From positions 186,001 to 250,000 of the forward strand of contig NZ_BBWR01000012.1 in the NCBI RefSeq assembly GCF_001463905.1: a stretch of DNA of 64,000 bases, read 5' to 3'. Shown here in pieces: positions 61,469 to 64,000 of the stretch; positions within the stretch are counted from its first letter, which is position 1, and each line of letters opens with the position of its first letter. A program made the translations under genes and the position numbers. Source of the DNA: Aureimonas frigidaquae (lineage in GTDB: Bacteria > Pseudomonadota > Alphaproteobacteria > Rhizobiales > Rhizobiaceae). The notes under the pieces were generated by a model. It saw nothing but the letters and a program-made list of their open reading frames with translations. It ran no database searches and was not told the DNA's origin.

Positions 61469-63667
61469 ATGAACACGCACGAACGGCGCGGCGCCGATTA
61501 TCTCATCTCGATGGCGCGGGCGCAGAACCGCAACTTCCTAAGTGAAGCAGACGGCAAATCCCTGCTTGCGGACTACGGTGTACGAACGCCTCTATCGCTT
61601 GTCGTGGACGATGCGGCAAAGGCGAAGGAAGCACTGGCCGGGAAATCCGGGCCCTTCGTCGTAAAGGTCGTCTCACCGGATATCCTGCACAAATCGGATG
61701 CCGGCGGCGTAGCGCTTAACCTCGGGGATGCGGATGCGGTCGCGGCCGCAATCGCCGAAATGTCGCGCAAGGAAGCTATAGCGGCTGCGCGCGTGGAGGG
61801 CTGGCTGATCGAGGAGATGGTCCAGCCGGGGCTGGAATTGGTCGTCGGCGGACTGCGGGATGCTCAATTCGGACCGATGATCATGGTGGGCCTCGGCGGC
61901 ATCTTCGTGGAAATCATCCAGGACGTGGTCTTTCGCCTTTGCCCCATCACCGAAACCGAAGCACGGGATATGCTCGCCAACCTCAAGGGTGCCGCGCTGC
62001 TGACCGGCGCTCGGGGACGGGATAGAGTGGATATCGACGCGATCGTCGCGGCCATGCTGCGTATTGGCGGCACGGACGGATTGCTGACGCAGCGGGACGA
62101 CATACTGGAACTCGATATCAACCCGTTGATCGCATCGCCATCCGACGCGGTGGCGGTCGATGCCCGCATCATCCTGACGGACCCATCCAAAGCGGAAACG
62201 CCACCTGTGGACAAGTCCCGAACGGGATCGCCGAGTGAGGAGTTTCGCCCGCTTTTCGAACCGGCGACAGTGGCCGTCCTTGGCGCCTCCACGAAGGATG
62301 TCGCGATAGCCAACACGTTCATACGGCGCATGAAGGCGTTCGGGTTCGGCGGGGAGATCTATCCGATACACCCGCACGCCGAGCAGATAGAGGGCTTGAT
62401 GGCCTATCCTTCCCTGGGGCAAACCCCGCAACCCGTCGACTATGCCTACGTGGCGATCGGAGCGGGGCGCATTCCCAACGCGTTGCTGGCAGCCGATGGC
62501 AACTGCAGGATCGCCCAGGTCATCTCGTCCGGCTTCGGTGAGATCGAAGAAGGCCGTGAACTGGAAAACGAACTTCTCGCCAAGGCCCGGCAGGGCGGCG
62601 TTCGGGTGCTGGGTCCCAACTGCCTCGGTACATACTCGCCACGCGGGGGCCTGACGTTTCCGTCCGATGCGCCCCGCGAAACGGGTTGCATCGGCGTCGT
62701 ATCCCAATCGGGCGGCCTGTCGACCGACATAATCAAAAGGGGTCAGTGGCGTGGCCTGCGCTTCAGCGGCCTCGTCACTATCGGAAACAGCGTCGACGTC
62801 GAGCCGCACGAACTGGTCGAATACTATCTCGACGATCCGAAGACCAAGGCCATCGGGCTCTATCTGGAAGACATCAAGGAAGGGCGGTCCTTCTTCGAAC
62901 TGATGCGCTCGGCAAAGGCGACCAAGCCGGTCGTTATCCTCAAAGGCGGGCGGTCCGCCCAGGGTCGGCTTGCCGCAGCCTCCCATACCGGCGCGCTCGC
63001 AGGCAATGATGCAGCCTTCGAGGCGCTGCAACACCAGGCGCCCATACTGCTGGTTTCCACCGTGGACGCCTTTATCGATACGCTGCTCATGCTGCAGCAC
63101 TGGGAACTTCATGCAGATCGTCCGACGAAAAACGTCACCCTCTTCGGCAATGGCGGTGGCTCCAGCGTCCTCGGCACGGATGCATTCGCATCCGTCGGAC
63201 TGGACGTCTCGCCATTCGGCCCGGCCGCACGCGGTCCGCTGGACGCCATGGCTCTTCCACCGGGGTCCAGCGTGGCCAATCCGATCGACACACCCGTGCG
63301 GACCCTGCAGGAGAAGGACGGCTGGATCGCCGGCGAGATCCTGGACCTCGTCTACGCCCACGCAAAGCCCGACGCGGTGGCCATGCATTTGAACCTGGCC
63401 GCCTTCGTTGGCCGCGGCAGCGTCGATCCGATCGACAATCTCTTTACGGTCATCGAGCAAACCCAGCGCAAATGGCATAATCAGGCGCACTTCGCCCTGG
63501 CCCTGCGGACCGACGGATCGGCCGAGCTGGACGAACGACGAAGGCACTATCGCGAGAAGGCCTATGAAGCGAATGTCCCGGTTTTCGACGAAATACCGGC
63601 AATGGCCCAGGCGTTGGCCGGAATCGGCCATCTGGAGCGGCGGATGGCCGCCCGTCGGAAAGCCTAG
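61469..63667 (+). CDS. NDP-forming acyl-CoA synthetase / acetate--CoA ligase family, beta-alpha fusion
   Basis: A 732-residue ligase. The N-terminal part (about 10-225) is the ATP-grasp beta domain (VVKVVSPDILHKSDAGGVAL, then ELVVGGLRDAQFGPMIMVGL). Next comes the CoA-binding Rossmann domain (about 255-390: VAVLGASTKDVAIANTFIRR), then the ligase domain with VVSQSGGLSTDII and the phospho-His segment AASHTGALAGND. It forms acyl-CoA from an acid, CoA and ATP/ADP or the reverse. The order beta then alpha is inverted relative to many family members. Start 61469 has AGAGG 8 bases upstream. It overlaps the converging gene by four bases at CTAG. Confidence 0.88.
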   Translation: MNTHERRGADYLISMARAQNRNFLSEADGKSLLADYGVRTPLSLVVDDAAKAKEALAGKSGPFVVKVVSPDILHKSDAGGVALNLGDADAVAAAIAEMSRKEAIAAARVEGWLIEEMVQPGLELVVGGLRDAQFGPMIMVGLGGIFVEIIQDVVFRLCPITETEARDMLANLKGAALLTGARGRDRVDIDAIVAAMLRIGGTDGLLTQRDDILELDINPLIASPSDAVAVDARIILTDPSKAETPPVDKSRTGSPSEEFRPLFEPATVAVLGASTKDVAIANTFIRRMKAFGFGGEIYPIHPHAEQIEGLMAYPSLGQTPQPVDYAYVAIGAGRIPNALLAADGNCRIAQVISSGFGEIEEGRELENELLAKARQGGVRVLGPNCLGTYSPRGGLTFPSDAPRETGCIGVVSQSGGLSTDIIKRGQWRGLRFSGLVTIGNSVDVEPHELVEYYLDDPKTKAIGLYLEDIKEGRSFFELMRSAKATKPVVILKGGRSAQGRLAAASHTGALAGNDAAFEALQHQAPILLVSTVDAFIDTLLMLQHWELHADRPTKNVTLFGNGGGSSVLGTDAFASVGLDVSPFGPAARGPLDAMALPPGSSVANPIDTPVRTLQEKDGWIAGEILDLVYAHAKPDAVAMHLNLAAFVGRGSVDPIDNLFTVIEQTQRKWHNQAHFALALRTDGSAELDERRRHYREKAYEANVPVFDEIPAMAQALAGIGHLERRMAARRKA

Positions 63668-64000
63668 GACAGACCTCGCACAAGATCGGGTCGCTTCGCC
63701 GGGGCAGCCGTTGACCCATCGAGGCCGGTACGCCGCATAAAGGACGCTTTCTGCTCATCTGAAAAGTAAGCAAGGCGCAGGTCACGGAGATAGGGTCCGA
63801 AGGTCTCGTCTATCTGTGGCCCCAGCGCGGAGAAGATTTCCGCCATGTAGTAATCGTGGCGGATCAGCGAGCCCGCCATGGTGACAACTGGCCGGTTTCG
63901 CGTGGTGGCAGCCACGACATCGCCATCCATCGTTGCGGTCAGCATCTCTTCCTGGTCGACGGCAAGTGTAAACAGATTGTCGGCCGTGCCCATGCGTACG
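63664..64000 (-). CDS. Partial gene, product not identified (5' end outside window)
   Basis: At least 112 codons are open on the minus strand up to the window edge, ending in TAG within the CTAG shared with the converging ligase gene. The visible C-terminus includes a DxxEMLTATMDGD segment, a TMAGSLIRHDYYMAEIFSAL helix and a polar tail. An ATG at 63993 may be internal or the true start. I do not recognise the family and assign no function. Its position opposite the operon makes a regulator or further catabolic enzyme plausible, nothing more. Confidence 0.6.
   Translation of the reverse strand, partial: VRMGTADNLFTLAVDQEEMLTATMDGDVVAATTRNRPVVTMAGSLIRHDYYMAEIFSALGPQIDETFGPYLRDLRLAYFSDEQKASFMRRTGLDGSTAAPAKRPDLVRGLS

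Noticed and set aside
61673-63631. Long minus-strand open frame opposite the acyl-CoA ligase gene
   Set aside because: Antisense shadow of a clear ATP-grasp/CoA-ligase gene.
1-64000. CRISPR arrays, rRNA operons, complete insertion sequences
   Set aside because: No regularly spaced repeats, no rRNA sequence and no transposase with flanking inverted repeats were seen. The HTH of the 49139 protein alone does not make an insertion sequence.

Overview
The window is GC-rich, densely coded alphaproteobacterial DNA. Several features point to Hyphomicrobiales (Rhizobiales): an HWE-family histidine kinase, a ChoX/BetC choline pair, an NDUFA9-like gene beside uppP and a tRNA-Leu, Ugp/Dpp-type transporter operons and a CHASE4-GGDEF-EAL protein. 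The genus cannot be fixed from the sequence alone. From 1 to about 47,400 the DNA looks like ordinary chromosome. From 47,400 to about 57,850 it looks like an integrated element. From 57,900 to 63,670 lies a catabolic operon whose relation to the element is unclear.

Chromosomal part. The left edge holds the C-terminal part of OxyR, followed by an orphan multi-PAS HWE kinase. A minus-strand group follows: a WD40 protein, a His-rich CobW-type metallochaperone GTPase and a creatininase-family hydrolase. A LacI regulator leads into a D-2-hydroxyacid dehydrogenase. After a small Inh-like periplasmic protein come a GNAT acetyltransferase with KDPG aldolase (eda) and the trehalose pair otsB-otsA. 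A DadA-type amino-acid dehydrogenase sits behind a tandem glycine riboswitch. Then come a Ugp-type glycerol-3-phosphate/sugar ABC operon, choX-betC (choline and choline sulfate use), a three-gene polysaccharide cluster (glycosyltransferase, flippase, pyruvyltransferase), a ribose-type sugar ABC operon ending in an aldo/keto reductase, a c-di-GMP enzyme and a five-gene Dpp/Opp operon. Housekeeping genes close this part: usp, aroQ, a 3-methyladenine glycosylase, a LuxR regulator, an RlpA-like protein, an SDR, queG, a GST, uppP and an NDUFA9-like gene.

Element. tRNA-Leu(CAG) at 47,292-47,376 is followed directly by a tyrosine-recombinase integrase. Next comes a run of poorly characterised genes: two orphan proteins in AT-richer DNA, two DUF3768 paralogues, an APH(6)/StrB-like kinase, a protein with a small SH3/Tudor-like tail, an XRE repressor, an exported protein, and a DUF805-SHOCT protein with a second SHOCT membrane protein. 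No right-hand repeat of the tRNA end was found, so the right boundary is a guess.

Catabolic operon. A CitE-like CoA-ester lyase, an enolase-superfamily enzyme, a biotin-type carboxyltransferase subunit and an NDP-forming acyl-CoA ligase are tightly spaced behind a palindromic operator. Together they suggest activation and cleavage of a short carboxylic acid as CoA thioesters. The substrate is unknown.

One pattern recurs: each of the four genes for ABC substrate-binding proteins in the window is followed, before the next gene of its operon, by a perfect GC-rich hairpin.
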